A DNA stretch of 64,000 nucleotides from Betaproteobacteria bacterium Ga0077526 (GTDB lineage: Bacteria; Pseudomonadota; Gammaproteobacteria; Burkholderiales; Ga0077523), in contig LNDV01000021.1 in NCBI GenBank assembly GCA_001464765.1, positions 1 through 64,000 on the forward strand, in the 5' to 3' direction. The translations under genes were made by a program, and so were the position numbers. Under the pieces are notes generated by a model that saw only the letters and a list, made by a program, of their open reading frames with translations, made no database searches and had not been told where the DNA came from. This document shows, in pieces, positions 22,516 through 31,606 of this stretch; the stretch's first letter is position 1; every line of letters starts with the position of its first letter.

Positions 22516-25500
22516 CTACTGCCCGTCCGCCTCGTCGGGAATCTCCCTCCAGGACACGCGGCGACCGGTGGATCCAGGGGATTGGCTGGGCGGCCGGAGG
22601 GTTTCCTGTCCGCCGCTTGCGCCGCCGGGCCCGGCCGTTGTCCGCACGATACCCACGATGCCGTCGCGTACCCTCACGAGGACGGCACGGCTGGCCAGCA
22701 CGTTCCCGATGCGGATGCCCGCGGACGTGGAGCCGAACACCCGGCCACCAGTTGCAAAGTCGAGGAAGTAGGCCCACGCACTGCCGCCGGGACTGCACTG
22801 GTCCAAGTTGTCCGGAATTGCCGTGATCAGCGTGAGCACGCCACCCGACAGCACGGGATTGGCCACGATGCGCTCGCCGATATCGGGGAAGTCGAGAAAC
22901 CACCCGGCGCTGCTGCCGAAATCGACTGGCGTGTCGGTCAGACTGACGGTGGTGCCGGACTTCGTCGCGGTCTGCTGGGTCAACTGGCTGCGAGTCGGGC
23001 GGGGAATGACGGGATCATCGGTGCCGCCAGGCGCGAGGTTGTCGCGCAGCGCATACATCGACATGACACGGGACGCAATTGCGGCCTGAGTCGGGGTGTT
23101 GAGTGCGTCGCTCTCGCCAAGATACTGGCCGGTGCCAACGAACACCATGCGTTGGCGACGCACCACACCGAGTTCGGGTTCGCTGGTCACGGGCTGGGCC
23201 AGGCCGTCCGGGCTGCGCAACTCCGCAAGTTTCGACACGGTCCAGGAAGCGGTGGACTCCCCGGAAAAATCGAAGCGCCAGACGTTGCCGAGCAGATCGC
23301 CGCCGTACACCGCCTCGATCGTTGCATCCACGTCCGGACGTTGCGCGAACGCGGACAGATGCGCGAGACCGCTCGGCGTGCTAGCGGTGCCGGCCAGCGT
23401 CTCGAGGGTGCGGATCACCCTGCCGTCACGCGGGTTCAGGACGTACAAACGGCCGCGTCCATCGCCCCCGCTCGAATCCGTTCCGGTGCCATTGTTGTAG
23501 CCCGAAGCCACGATGACCACCCAGCCGGCAGCGCGTGTCTTGGCAATGATGGGGCGTCCGAAGCTGTAGCCGATGTTGGGCCGGATCGTGGGGTCCTGCA
23601 GGTCAGTGGCGCGGCTCGGGAACTCCCACATCACCCGGTTCGCCACGGCAGTCTCGGACCCGCGGTCGCCGCTCGTAACGTTGAGCGCGTAGTAGCCGTA
23701 GCCGCCCTTGCGCAGACTGCCGACCAGGATGGTGTTCCAGTCAGGGGAGCCCGGGGAACCTCCCGTGTTGGAAAAGTCGACGTCGCCGACCGTGGGCGTG
23801 CCGTCCACCGAGAACCGATGACGGAAGGATGCGCGGTCGGCAAGGTTGCTCAGTCGAGGGTAGACGAGGTGCGGGACGTAGGCCCACAACTCCTCGCCGC
23901 TCTCCACGTTGATCGCGTGCAGCATGCCATCGTTCGCGCCTTGGTAGAGCACCTCGGTGCGGTTCGCCTGAGCAACGCGAAACTCCTGATAGCCGGGGTC
24001 GAAGTAACTGAAGCGGGGTCGGCGCACCACCACCGGTTCGGCGTTGACGATGCTGCCCAGGACAGCGATGTCGCGCGGAACGCTGCCGCCCTGGTAAAGG
24101 TACTCGCCGCTCTGGACGATGAAGGCGCCCGTGGCATCGCGCAGAGGGCGAGGACCGCGCGAGCGGAACTTGTCGCCCTCGCGGGATCGGTCGCCGCGCA
24201 GGAAGGCCAGAGTCTCGGGATCGGCCGACGTCACGCCGCGAATGGTGGAGGTGATCTGTGCCTGCTGGGCGGACGTGAGTTCGCTCCACTGGAACGGGAT
24301 GCCGGGAAGGGCAGCCTGTGACTGACCGAACGCTTCGTTGAAGGTGACGATCACGCGGCGGTCCGGCGGAGTGACCGCGAGCCGTCGTTGCGTGGAGCGA
24401 TCCCACTGGGGGGACGGGTCCACGAACCCCGTCACGACGTCGATCCGAAACCTGTTGATGTCCCCGGCCCACGAGCCCGAGTTGTAGCTCGACGCGTAAG
24501 AGAAGTTGTCGCCCGGACTCACGTTCGGGTTGGCCACGGCGACGGCCGCGCCGGCACCGCCCTTGGCACCGATGTTGTTGACGATGTCGATCACGCCGAG
24601 ACGCGTTTCCTCGGGGGAGGTCGCCGAGAGCATCCGGCCGCGGCCGTTCACCGTGGCATGCCACAACTCGTCGATCGTTGCCGGCGAGAACACATAGCCG
24701 CCGCCACCGTCGCGCACGGGAGGCCAGGCGGTGATCGTGTAGGGGTCGTTGTTGTTGCGGATCAGCGTGTCGGTGTCGGTGCGGCCGAAGATCGTGCCCT
24801 GCACACCGAGCCCGAGGGCGAAGGTGTTCATGTGCAGGTAGTCGTTACGGTCCGCATTCTTGCTGTCGTCGTTGCGGTTCACCGGGACCTGCCGAAGGGT
24901 GCGGTCGGGGCGGACGTTGGTCGAGTAGTAGTACATCGCGATATCGGCGAGCGTGTTCTCCTCGGCATCCGCGTAGGGCGCTACCGGCGTCACCGTAGGA
25001 GGCGACGTGATGGGGGCGGGCGGCTGGGGGAGTGTCCCCGCCGGAGCGTAATTGAGCGCAGCGTTCGTCGTGGAGTACGGGATCGTGAAGCGGTTGTTCG
25101 TGTCGGCGTCCGCGTTGCCGTAGTCGGTGCCGGGCGGGTTGCTTCGGGCGAAGCCGTCCGTGATGACGAAGGCGGCGTTGTACTGGCAATCGGCCTGAAC
25201 CGGCGCATCCGCATCGGTTCGTTGGAACTGCCGTCCCGCGAACTCGAGCGCGGGTCGGGTGGGCGTTCCGGACGTGCCTTTCGAGCGATAGAGATCGAAG
25301 AGCAGCCGGCGGCCGTTCGAGGCATCGCTGGCGGCGTCGAAGTCGCGCATCGTGACGTTGACGCGGTTGTTGAACTGGAAGGACCCGGCGCGAAGGCCGG
25401 ATACCTGGTCGAAAGCGAAGCCCATCGCGCCGTTCAGCATCATGTGGCGCTTGCGGTAGTAGGCCCACCAGTTGGCGAAGTTGGTCATCTCCTGCTCGTA

Positions 25501-26697
25501 GGAGCAGACGCTGCCGGTGCAATCGGTGCGCGTCGTCGCCTTCCCGAACGTATTGCCGCTGCGGATCTCGACCCGGCGCAGGCGCGCGCCGTCCGGACCA
25601 TAGGCTTCGTCCGCATCGAGCGCGGTGTTTTCGGCTGCGACGGACGGCGCCCAGTAGGTGGCCGCCCGGTAGGGAATCTGGGCTTCGACCCGGCGGGGCT
25701 GGCCGCCGCTGGAGCCAACGACGAGTGTCTGGGTTACGCCGTAAAGGCCGGAGTAGTGGCAGTAAGACGCTGCCTGACCCGCGTTCTCGACGATGCACCG
25801 CTCTGCCGTCGTGTTGTCCGCGATCCAGGCGCTGCAGGGCGGCACACCCGCCGCTTCCGGGGCGAGATCGTGCGTGCAGATCCGATATCGGGCGTTGGCG
25901 GGCAGGATCATGCCCGTGAACATCGTGAAGATCCGGCTGGCCGCATTGGCGTCGAGAGGGATCGGTGTTTCGTTCACGAGGTCGATGGTGACCGGAGTTG
26001 CGGCCGCGTCGGTGGGATACACCGGGTGGCTGCGCACACGTTCCCAAGACGCGGCCGAACCGTCGTAGCTGTTCAGCGTGGTGGTCGTGCCGCCGTTGTT
26101 GTAGGGGCGCCACGGGTCATAGCGCACCGCCGGGTTGTAGTACTGCGCGTTGTAGCGCGAACTGCGGCTCCACCCGAACTCCCGTGTCGGTGGCACGGCG
26201 AAACTGTCCGTCGCGCCGTCGATGTAGCTGCGCGTATCGCAGTTGCCACCGCACTGGCCGTTCGGAAAGAGGTAGACGTACTTGCGCCAGACCGTGCTGC
26301 CGGCGCCCGTTGCGTTGAAATTGAGCGGGCCGGCGGGTGGGGTGGCCGCGAAGAAGCCCGTGCCGCCCGCGGTGGGGGTCGTGCCTCCGCCGTTCCAGAC
26401 GTCCGTAGAGTAATCGGCGCTCGTGCCGTAGCCGAAGAACGAGCGGCTCCGGGTGTTCCACCACATGGACCCGTCGTTCGTGGAAGCACCTGTGGTCGGG
26501 AGGAACTCGAAGTCCATCGAACCCGAGTCGTCGACCACGAGGATCATGTTGGGCTTGGCGCGGCCGCGGGTCGCGATCGGCACGTCGGAAATGTCGGTCT
26601 CGGCAGCGCGGACCACGATGGAAAGGTCCATCCCGATCAGGCTTGCTGCGAGGGTGCCGGCGAGCAGTCGCCGAGCGCGTGTGGGTCGGTTGTTCAT
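22516..26697 (-). CDS. pilY1: Type IV pilus tip/assembly protein PilY1 (copy B)
   Basis: A 1393-residue paralogue of the next gene, aligned with it from end to end: both have ILVVDDSGSMD at residues 52-62, the same HMMLNGA and NNRV..TMRDFD blocks in the N-terminal half, and the same propeller motifs (VLYQGANDGMLHAINVESG; VYGGDLLGNVWRFDF). The signal peptide and AGGAG ribosome site are clear. It follows pilX by 54 bp. The copies differ enough to indicate an old duplication, perhaps alternative pilus tips. Confidence 0.93.
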   Translation of the reverse strand: MNNRPTRARRLLAGTLAASLIGMDLSIVVRAAETDISDVPIATRGRAKPNMILVVDDSGSMDFEFLPTTGASTNDGSMWWNTRSRSFFGYGTSADYSTDVWNGGGTTPTAGGTGFFAATPPAGPLNFNATGAGSTVWRKYVYLFPNGQCGGNCDTRSYIDGATDSFAVPPTREFGWSRSSRYNAQYYNPAVRYDPWRPYNNGGTTTTLNSYDGSAASWERVRSHPVYPTDAAATPVTIDLVNETPIPLDANAASRIFTMFTGMILPANARYRICTHDLAPEAAGVPPCSAWIADNTTAERCIVENAGQAASYCHYSGLYGVTQTLVVGSSGGQPRRVEAQIPYRAATYWAPSVAAENTALDADEAYGPDGARLRRVEIRSGNTFGKATTRTDCTGSVCSYEQEMTNFANWWAYYRKRHMMLNGAMGFAFDQVSGLRAGSFQFNNRVNVTMRDFDAASDASNGRRLLFDLYRSKGTSGTPTRPALEFAGRQFQRTDADAPVQADCQYNAAFVITDGFARSNPPGTDYGNADADTNNRFTIPYSTTNAALNYAPAGTLPQPPAPITSPPTVTPVAPYADAEENTLADIAMYYYSTNVRPDRTLRQVPVNRNDDSKNADRNDYLHMNTFALGLGVQGTIFGRTDTDTLIRNNNDPYTITAWPPVRDGGGGYVFSPATIDELWHATVNGRGRMLSATSPEETRLGVIDIVNNIGAKGGAGAAVAVANPNVSPGDNFSYASSYNSGSWAGDINRFRIDVVTGFVDPSPQWDRSTQRRLAVTPPDRRVIVTFNEAFGQSQAALPGIPFQWSELTSAQQAQITSTIRGVTSADPETLAFLRGDRSREGDKFRSRGPRPLRDATGAFIVQSGEYLYQGGSVPRDIAVLGSIVNAEPVVVRRPRFSYFDPGYQEFRVAQANRTEVLYQGANDGMLHAINVESGEELWAYVPHLVYPRLSNLADRASFRHRFSVDGTPTVGDVDFSNTGGSPGSPDWNTILVGSLRKGGYGYYALNVTSGDRGSETAVANRVMWEFPSRATDLQDPTIRPNIGYSFGRPIIAKTRAAGWVVIVASGYNNGTGTDSSGGDGRGRLYVLNPRDGRVIRTLETLAGTASTPSGLAHLSAFAQRPDVDATIEAVYGGDLLGNVWRFDFSGESTASWTVSKLAELRSPDGLAQPVTSEPELGVVRRQRMVFVGTGQYLGESDALNTPTQAAIASRVMSMYALRDNLAPGGTDDPVIPRPTRSQLTQQTATKSGTTVSLTDTPVDFGSSAGWFLDFPDIGERIVANPVLSGGVLTLITAIPDNLDQCSPGGSAWAYFLDFATGGRVFGSTSAGIRIGNVLASRAVLVRVRDGIVGIVRTTAGPGGASGGQETLRPPSQSPGSTGRRVSWREIPDEADGQ

Positions 26698-26751
26698 TTT
26701 CAGGCTCCTCTGGGTACTGCTCCATCCCCGGTCATCGGGACGGCGTGGTCA

Positions 26752-27414
26752 CTACATGGTGATCACGGACTGCGACATCACGATCGTGTTCTTGGGTCCT
26801 TCGACGCGAATCGTGACGCGGTAGGCGACGCTGAGCGCATTGGCGCTCGGCGTAAGCTCGCCCTGCTTGAAACTCATCGTCAGCGCATTGGGCACGACCG
26901 AGCAGCGGGCTTCGAGGTCGGAGGGTGCGGAGACGTTGTCGGAACACATGCGTTCGACGATCCAGCGGACAGTGTTGCCGGAAACATCGGTGCCGGGCAC
27001 GCCGGACCAGTCCAAGTCCGGGATGCCGTCGCTGGGCGCGGTATCCGCGAGCAGCACCGGCGAGTACTTGCCCGTGGTGATGGTCTTCTCGATGGTCGGT
27101 GTGGCAGCGAATCCGCTGGAGCCCGTGATGGAAGAGAACGCCGTCTCGACACCGGTATCCACGGCCTGGAGCGCCGCCATCCGGAATGCCATGTTGCCGG
27201 AGATGAGGTTGCCCGTGTCGGTTGACCGGACCAGCGCGATGCCCGCGAGCGTGAGGGCCACCAGCACGATCAGCGAGATCACCAGCACCACACCCGACTC
27301 CCGTCGTGGCGACGGTGCCGATCGGCGGAGAGCGTTGTGCGGCAAGGTCGGGTGTCCGGACGCCGGGATCAGAGTCGGTTGACGCATGTGTCCATTTCCG
27401 CGGGGGCGATCCAT
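26752..27414 (-). CDS. pilX: Type IV pilus minor pilin PilX-like
   Basis: A 220-residue protein with a pilin-like N-terminal helix after RRESG: VVLVISLIVLVALTLAGIAL. It has no Glu at mature position 5, as is usual for PilX, and the body is beta-rich. It belongs to the minor-pilin set that primes pilus assembly and places PilY1 at the tip. ATG at 27414 (AGGAG eight bases upstream) gives a long 41-residue leader; ATG at 27387 would shorten it. It lies 11 bp after pilW and 54 bp before pilY1 copy B. Confidence 0.83.
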   Translation of the reverse strand: MDRPRGNGHMRQPTLIPASGHPTLPHNALRRSAPSPRRESGVVLVISLIVLVALTLAGIALVRSTDTGNLISGNMAFRMAALQAVDTGVETAFSSITGSSGFAATPTIEKTITTGKYSPVLLADTAPSDGIPDLDWSGVPGTDVSGNTVRWIVERMCSDNVSAPSDLEARCSVVPNALTMSFKQGELTPSANALSVAYRVTIRVEGPKNTIVMSQSVITM

Positions 27415-27425
27415 GGTTTTCGCTC

Positions 27426-28586
27426 CTAGTACTGCCACATGACGTTGCGCAGCGGCACGATGGTCTCGTAGACGCGATAGCGGTGATGCTTCCAGTCGCT
27501 CTTCGCGGACAGATCGAAGATCGGCGCCGGGTTGGCCGTCGTGTCGCGCCAGGCACACGGGCCCTTGTCGTTGTTGCCGGAGTTGTTCGTGCAGGTCACG
27601 TCGAGGCCCTGCAACTCATCCTTCTCGCGCAGCTGGCTGCGGGCCACCAGGGCGATACGGACAGCCTTCACGCGGCCCTGGTCGGCAAACGCCGGATTCG
27701 CCCAGCTGCCCGTCGCGTTCACCCAGGAGGTGACTTCCTGACTGTTGGTCGTGGCCGAAATGCCGTACTGGGCCTGCAGGCCGACGATGCCGGCGGCGAT
27801 GGGGATGGGCGCGGTGCCGGCCGTGAGGTCCTCGACCTGGAGATTGCCGTTGTTGTTGGCATCGATGTTCACGGCGTAGGAGACCCGGCGCATCAGCCCC
27901 ATGTTCGCGACCACGGTGGGTCGGATGCGGTCGTTGGTGTAGCCGCCTGCGGGCAGCAGCAGGTTCAGCTTGTCCGCGGGAGGATTGGCGGGTGCCGTGG
28001 AACCCGCTTCGACCTTGAGTGCGAGAAACTTCGGATTCAGCGGATCGGTCCGGATGCTGCTCACCTGCAGCCGCGTGCAAGCCTGGCCGGTACGGCCCAC
28101 GAGGATGTAGTCCCCCGCCTTGTACACCTTGTTGCTGATCGTGTTGTCGACCACCACCTCGGGAATGCCACCCTTGAAGTCCACCTGGACCTGCGACGGC
28201 GTGGCACCGAAGCCCGAGGTGCTGAAGGCGAGCGTGATGGTGTCCGGACTGTCGGAGGCGCCGTTCGTGATGACCACCGGCAGGAAGTTGGTGAGCTCCA
28301 CCGGGTTGTTGTTGACCCATTGGCGATAACCGGTGCAGATGGTGTCGTTCTGGTAGAACATGCCGTAGCCGGCCAGCCGCACCTCGCGCTCGATCGTGGA
28401 CAGGCCCATCAGGCCGGATTCCTGCGCGTCGTTCGTGACGGTGGTCGTGCGTTTCTGGCCCTCGAACGCGTTGAAGGACTGGAACACCACGATCATGCCG
28501 ATGAGGCCGATCACCATGCCGACGAGCACGTCGACGAGGCTCATGCCGTGCTGGCGGAAACGGGTACGGAGAGGGGATCGGATCAT
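27426..28586 (-). CDS. pilW: Type IV pilus minor pilin PilW
   Basis: A 386-residue minor pilin. The leader ends RQHG and the mature helix begins MSLVDVLVGMVIGLIGMIVV. The residue at mature position 5 is Asp instead of the conserved Glu. The following QKRTTTVTNDAQESGLMGLS and EREVRLAGYG are typical PilW. It lies 7 bp downstream of pilV. Confidence 0.88.
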   Translation of the reverse strand: MIRSPLRTRFRQHGMSLVDVLVGMVIGLIGMIVVFQSFNAFEGQKRTTTVTNDAQESGLMGLSTIEREVRLAGYGMFYQNDTICTGYRQWVNNNPVELTNFLPVVITNGASDSPDTITLAFSTSGFGATPSQVQVDFKGGIPEVVVDNTISNKVYKAGDYILVGRTGQACTRLQVSSIRTDPLNPKFLALKVEAGSTAPANPPADKLNLLLPAGGYTNDRIRPTVVANMGLMRRVSYAVNIDANNNGNLQVEDLTAGTAPIPIAAGIVGLQAQYGISATTNSQEVTSWVNATGSWANPAFADQGRVKAVRIALVARSQLREKDELQGLDVTCTNNSGNNDKGPCAWRDTTANPAPIFDLSAKSDWKHHRYRVYETIVPLRNVMWQY

Positions 28587-28593
28587 GGCGCCC

Positions 28594-29076
28594 TCAGCTG
28601 CTCAACTGGGTGGTGACGGTCATGTTGTGACGGCCGGTGCGGGACTCCCAGCACACGCGTACCGTCACCCGGCGCGTCAGGGCGTCGACCGTGATGGACT
28701 GCATGTTGTTCGTCGCACCGGGAAGCAGATTGGCCACGTTGGCCAGCCATGCGGTCACGTTGGCGTTGTTCGAATTGCCGCCGGTCGGCTCACACACGAC
28801 ACCGGACGGCCGGTGTGCGTACTGCGCGAGATTCGTACGGTCCGCCCACATGAATCCGATCACCTGATTGGCGAGGAAGCTCGCGTCGGCGCGGTACTTC
28901 GCCTCCGAACTGTTGCGGATCGACTGGGCCTGCAGGCCGATGATCGCCAGGATGCCGAGCGAGAAGATCAGGATGGCGATCAGCGCCTCAAGCATCATCA
29001 CGCCGGACTGGCGTGCGGCGATCGGTCGCGGGGAAGTCCCGCGCGGGGCGGGACGCGACATGGTGGGGGAGGTCAT
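28594..29076 (-). CDS. pilV: Type IV pilus minor pilin PilV
   Basis: A 160-residue prepilin: leader ending RQSG, mature helix VMMLEALIAILIFSLGILAI with Glu at position 5. The body resembles PilV (SEAKYRADASFLANQVIGFM). The start was placed at the ATG that overlaps the fimT stop as ATGA; ATG at 29088 or 29061 is also possible because no strong ribosome site is visible. Confidence 0.85.
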   Translation of the reverse strand: MTSPTMSRPAPRGTSPRPIAARQSGVMMLEALIAILIFSLGILAIIGLQAQSIRNSSEAKYRADASFLANQVIGFMWADRTNLAQYAHRPSGVVCEPTGGNSNNANVTAWLANVANLLPGATNNMQSITVDALTRRVTVRVCWESRTGRHNMTVTTQLSS

Positions 29077-29606
29077 CGGATTCCGCACATGCGGATCTGT
29101 CCGCCCGCGGTCACGGTGACGCGCAGACAGCGGACCTCGCCGGACCCGGACTGACTGACGCAGCTGCCGCCGGTCGGGTTGCTGACATCGATGGTGATCG
29201 GCTGATTCGGCAGCGGCGACACGAAGCCGTTGCCCAGGAACGTGATGGTCGCCTGCGAGGCGGCGACCCGCGCGTTGGGCGTGCCCTCGGCGGCGTCGCG
29301 CAGCTGGATCTGGTTCCAGGCGCTGGTGTTGCGGTTCAGCGCCTCCACCACCCAGCCGGCCTGATCGGAGGCGGGCAGCCGCCAGCGCACCGGCGAGTTG
29401 CGCTTCACGGCTTCGGACCGGGCGAACTGGATGCCGTCGTTGATGGCATCGGTCGCCGTGCGGACCTGGCTGTTCTGGATCCAGTCCCGGAAAGAGGGCA
29501 CGGCCAAAGCCACCAGGATCGCCACCAGGATGATCCCGATCAGCAGTTCGATCAGGGTCGCCCCGGTCTGTCTCGTGCCGCCCATGGTGACTCGCGCCCG
29601 GTTCAT
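29073..29606 (-). CDS. fimT: GspH/FimT family pseudopilin
   Basis: A 177-residue prepilin: leader MNRARVTMGGTRQTG, mature helix ATLIELLIGIILVAILVALA with Glu at position 5. The FimT/GspH body shows AINDGIQFARSEAVKRNSPV. FimT proteins are minor pilins; some bind DNA for uptake. Its ATG is one base after the pilE stop and its stop overlaps pilV. Confidence 0.87.
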   Translation of the reverse strand: MNRARVTMGGTRQTGATLIELLIGIILVAILVALAVPSFRDWIQNSQVRTATDAINDGIQFARSEAVKRNSPVRWRLPASDQAGWVVEALNRNTSAWNQIQLRDAAEGTPNARVAASQATITFLGNGFVSPLPNQPITIDVSNPTGGSCVSQSGSGEVRCLRVTVTAGGQIRMCGIR

Positions 29607-29607
29607 G

Positions 29608-30078
29608 TCAGCAGTGGTTCGGTTTCTTGACGACCCAGCAGCCGGTGCGGGTGCTCCAGTCGCCACCGCTCGGCACCGACGTGGTGTTGCGCGTGCCCTG
29701 GTCGTCGAGGGTGTAGGTGAAGCCGCCCGTGCCGCCGGTGGACACACCGGTGGCGGTCAGGAGGTAGGTCTGGCCCACCGTGGCTCCTGCCGCGCAGGTG
29801 ACGGTGAAGTAGCTGGTCGCGCCCGGCAGGGTGAAGGCCGGGAGTCCGTTGGCCGTGCCGCCGCACTGAGGCGGATAGCTGCGGTTGTCCTGGTAGTACT
29901 GTTCCAGACGGGACCGGGTGGCGCCGAGCTGGGACTGCGCATCCGCCAGCTTGCCGCGGATCACGTAATCCCGGTAGGCCGGCAGTGCGATCGACGCGAG
30001 GATGGACACGATCGCCACTGCGATCAGCAGTTCGATCAGGGTGACGCCCCCCTGTGCCTTCATCGTGGTTCGCTTCAT
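29608..30078 (-). CDS. pilE: Type IV pilin PilE-like
   Basis: A 156-residue prepilin with an 11-residue leader (MKRTTMKAQGG) and mature helix VTLIELLIAVAIVSILASIA with Glu at position 5. The PilE-type body has YRDYVIRGKLADAQSQL and a Cys pair near the end (GCWVVKKPNHC). It is the first gene of the seven-gene operon pilE-fimT-pilV-pilW-pilX-pilY1-pilY1. It may be a minor pilin rather than the major subunit. Confidence 0.87.
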   Translation of the reverse strand: MKRTTMKAQGGVTLIELLIAVAIVSILASIALPAYRDYVIRGKLADAQSQLGATRSRLEQYYQDNRSYPPQCGGTANGLPAFTLPGATSYFTVTCAAGATVGQTYLLTATGVSTGGTGGFTYTLDDQGTRNTTSVPSGGDWSTRTGCWVVKKPNHC

Positions 30079-30222
30079 CGGTGCTTTCTCCGCCTTGGGT
30101 AGAGTCGATCCTATTTCCCGGGGTACGCAAGAGCCAAACCTGCCCGACGAGTGGTCGGAATCCCGGAACGACCGGCAGAAACGCGCGTCGGACGGGGGAT
30201 TCGGGGGCGGGAGACTGCCGCA

Positions 30223-30239
30223 ATTAGACAGAGTCCAAT
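30223..30239. promoter_or_regulatory. Candidate operator of the Fur-family gene
   Basis: ATTAGAC-AGA-GTCCAAT is a 7-3-7 inverted repeat with one mismatch, 23 bp before the ATG of the Fur-like regulator. Its place and symmetry fit autoregulation by a dimeric Fur-type repressor. A possible -10 (TATCTT, 30243-30248) follows directly. Confidence 0.45.
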
Positions 30240-30261
30240 TCTTATCTTAGACTCCCGACCC

Positions 30262-30681
30262 ATGAAGACTGCCGGAATGACACGCGAAACCGTCACGGCC
30301 CGGTTGCGGGCTCACGGGATCCAGCCCACCCACCAGCGCATCGAGATCGCCCACGCGCTCTTCTCGCGCATGGAGCACATGTCGGCCGACCAGGTGTTGG
30401 CGCTCGTCAACGAGCGGCACGCCGAGACCTCCAAGGCCACCGTCTACAACACCCTCAAGCTGTTCGTCGAAACCCGCCTCGTGCGCGAGGTGATCGTCGA
30501 CCCCGCCAAGGTGTTCTACGACCCCAACACCACGCCGCACCACCACTTCTTCGATGTGGAGTCGGGCGAGATCACCGATATCGACGCCGCGGACATATCC
30601 ATTTCCGGCCTGCCCGCCCTGCCCGCCGGCAAGGTGGCCGCCGGGATCGACCTGATCATCCGCATCCGGGCAAACGCCTGA
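30262..30681 (+). CDS. Fur-family transcriptional regulator without cysteines
   Basis: A 139-residue Fur-family protein. The winged helix covers residues 1-80 (GIQPTHQRIEIAHAL; SKATVYNTLKLFVE recognition helix) and the dimer/metal domain follows (TTPHHHFFDVESGEI). It contains no cysteine at all, so the structural Cys4 zinc site of classical Fur is missing. This is like Irr and some PerR-type members, which sense haem, iron or peroxide through His/Asp sites. It is divergent from the pilus operon. Confidence 0.82.
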   Translation: MKTAGMTRETVTARLRAHGIQPTHQRIEIAHALFSRMEHMSADQVLALVNERHAETSKATVYNTLKLFVETRLVREVIVDPAKVFYDPNTTPHHHFFDVESGEITDIDAADISISGLPALPAGKVAAGIDLIIRIRANA

Positions 30682-30703
30682 CCGGGCTCGCCGGCCGGGG
30701 TGC

Positions 30704-31495
30704 TCAGGCGCCCTGGTATCTGGGCGGTCGCTTCTCCAGGAAGGCCTTCACCCCCTCCGCAAAGTCCTCCGTCTGCCCGGCCTGCCGCTGAAGGGCAGCC
30801 TCTATCGCCAGCTGGGCATCGAAGTCGTTGTCGGACGAGGCGTAGAGCGCCTGCTTGATGAGGTCGTAGGCGCGGGTCGGCCCCTTGGCGAACCCGCCTG
30901 CCAGTTTCGCGACCTCATCCCGGAAGCGGTCGTCATCCACGCACTTCCAGATGAGTCCCCACTGGGCAGCTGTCTCGGCTGGCACCGGCTCGGCGCACAG
31001 CGCCATCCCCATGGATCGCGCCATGCCCACCAGCCGCGGCAGGAAGTAGGTCCCGCCGGCATCCGGAATGAGCCCGATGCGGGCGAAGGCCTGCAGGAAA
31101 CTCGCGCTGCGGGTGGCGATCACGAGGTCGCCGGCCAGGGCCAGACTGGCCCCGGCGCCGGCGGCGATGCCGTTCACGGCCGTGATCACCGGAAAGGGCA
31201 GGGCGCGCAGGCGCTTCAGCAGCGGGTTGTAGTTTTCCTCCAGCGTGCTGGCCGCATCGAAGTCCGCTGTGCGTCCGGACGAGGAGGCCTCCTCGAGATC
31301 CTGCCCCGCCGAGAAGGCCCGCCCGGCACCCGTGAGCACCAGCACCCGCGCTGCGCCCGGGCGCTCCACCTGATCGATGGCGTCCCGGATTTCCCTGTGC
31401 ATCTGGGTCGTGAAGGCGTTCAGCCGCTCGGGCCGGTTCAGCGTGAGCGTGGCGACGCCGTCGGTGATATCCCATAGAATCGTCTGGTATTGCAT
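30704..31495 (-). CDS. Enoyl-CoA hydratase/isomerase family, PaaG-like
   Basis: A 263-residue crotonase-family protein. The oxyanion-hole motifs are [10 protein letters not shown] and [17 protein letters not shown]. The hydratase glutamates are absent (GAGAS instead of GGGCE), but the block [16 protein letters not shown] keeps the Asp used by PaaG, the ring-epoxide isomerase of phenylacetate degradation. No other paa genes are adjacent, so the substrate is uncertain. It is divergent from the enoyl-CoA hydratase gene. Confidence 0.8.
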   Translation of the reverse strand: MQYQTILWDITDGVATLTLNRPERLNAFTTQMHREIRDAIDQVERPGAARVLVLTGAGRAFSAGQDLEEASSSGRTADFDAASTLEENYNPLLKRLRALPFPVITAVNGIAAGAGASLALAGDLVIATRSASFLQAFARIGLIPDAGGTYFLPRLVGMARSMGMALCAEPVPAETAAQWGLIWKCVDDDRFRDEVAKLAGGFAKGPTRAYDLIKQALYASSDNDFDAQLAIEAALQRQAGQTEDFAEGVKAFLEKRPPRYQGA

Positions 31496-31606
31496 CGAGT
31501 TCCCCTGCGGTGGACGAGTCCCGCGGCCGGACCCCCGGATGCCGGCGGGGCCCTGCGGACGCGAAGTGCACCGGACTTTACCTCAGCTTTTCTGGAAGAC
31601 ATCCCC

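Noticed and set aside
24388..27225. A 945-codon open frame on the plus strand opposite pilY1 copy B
   Set aside because: It is the mirror frame of a G+C-rich coding gene; composition is dominated by Arg, Gly, Val and Ala, with no family pattern and no ribosome site.
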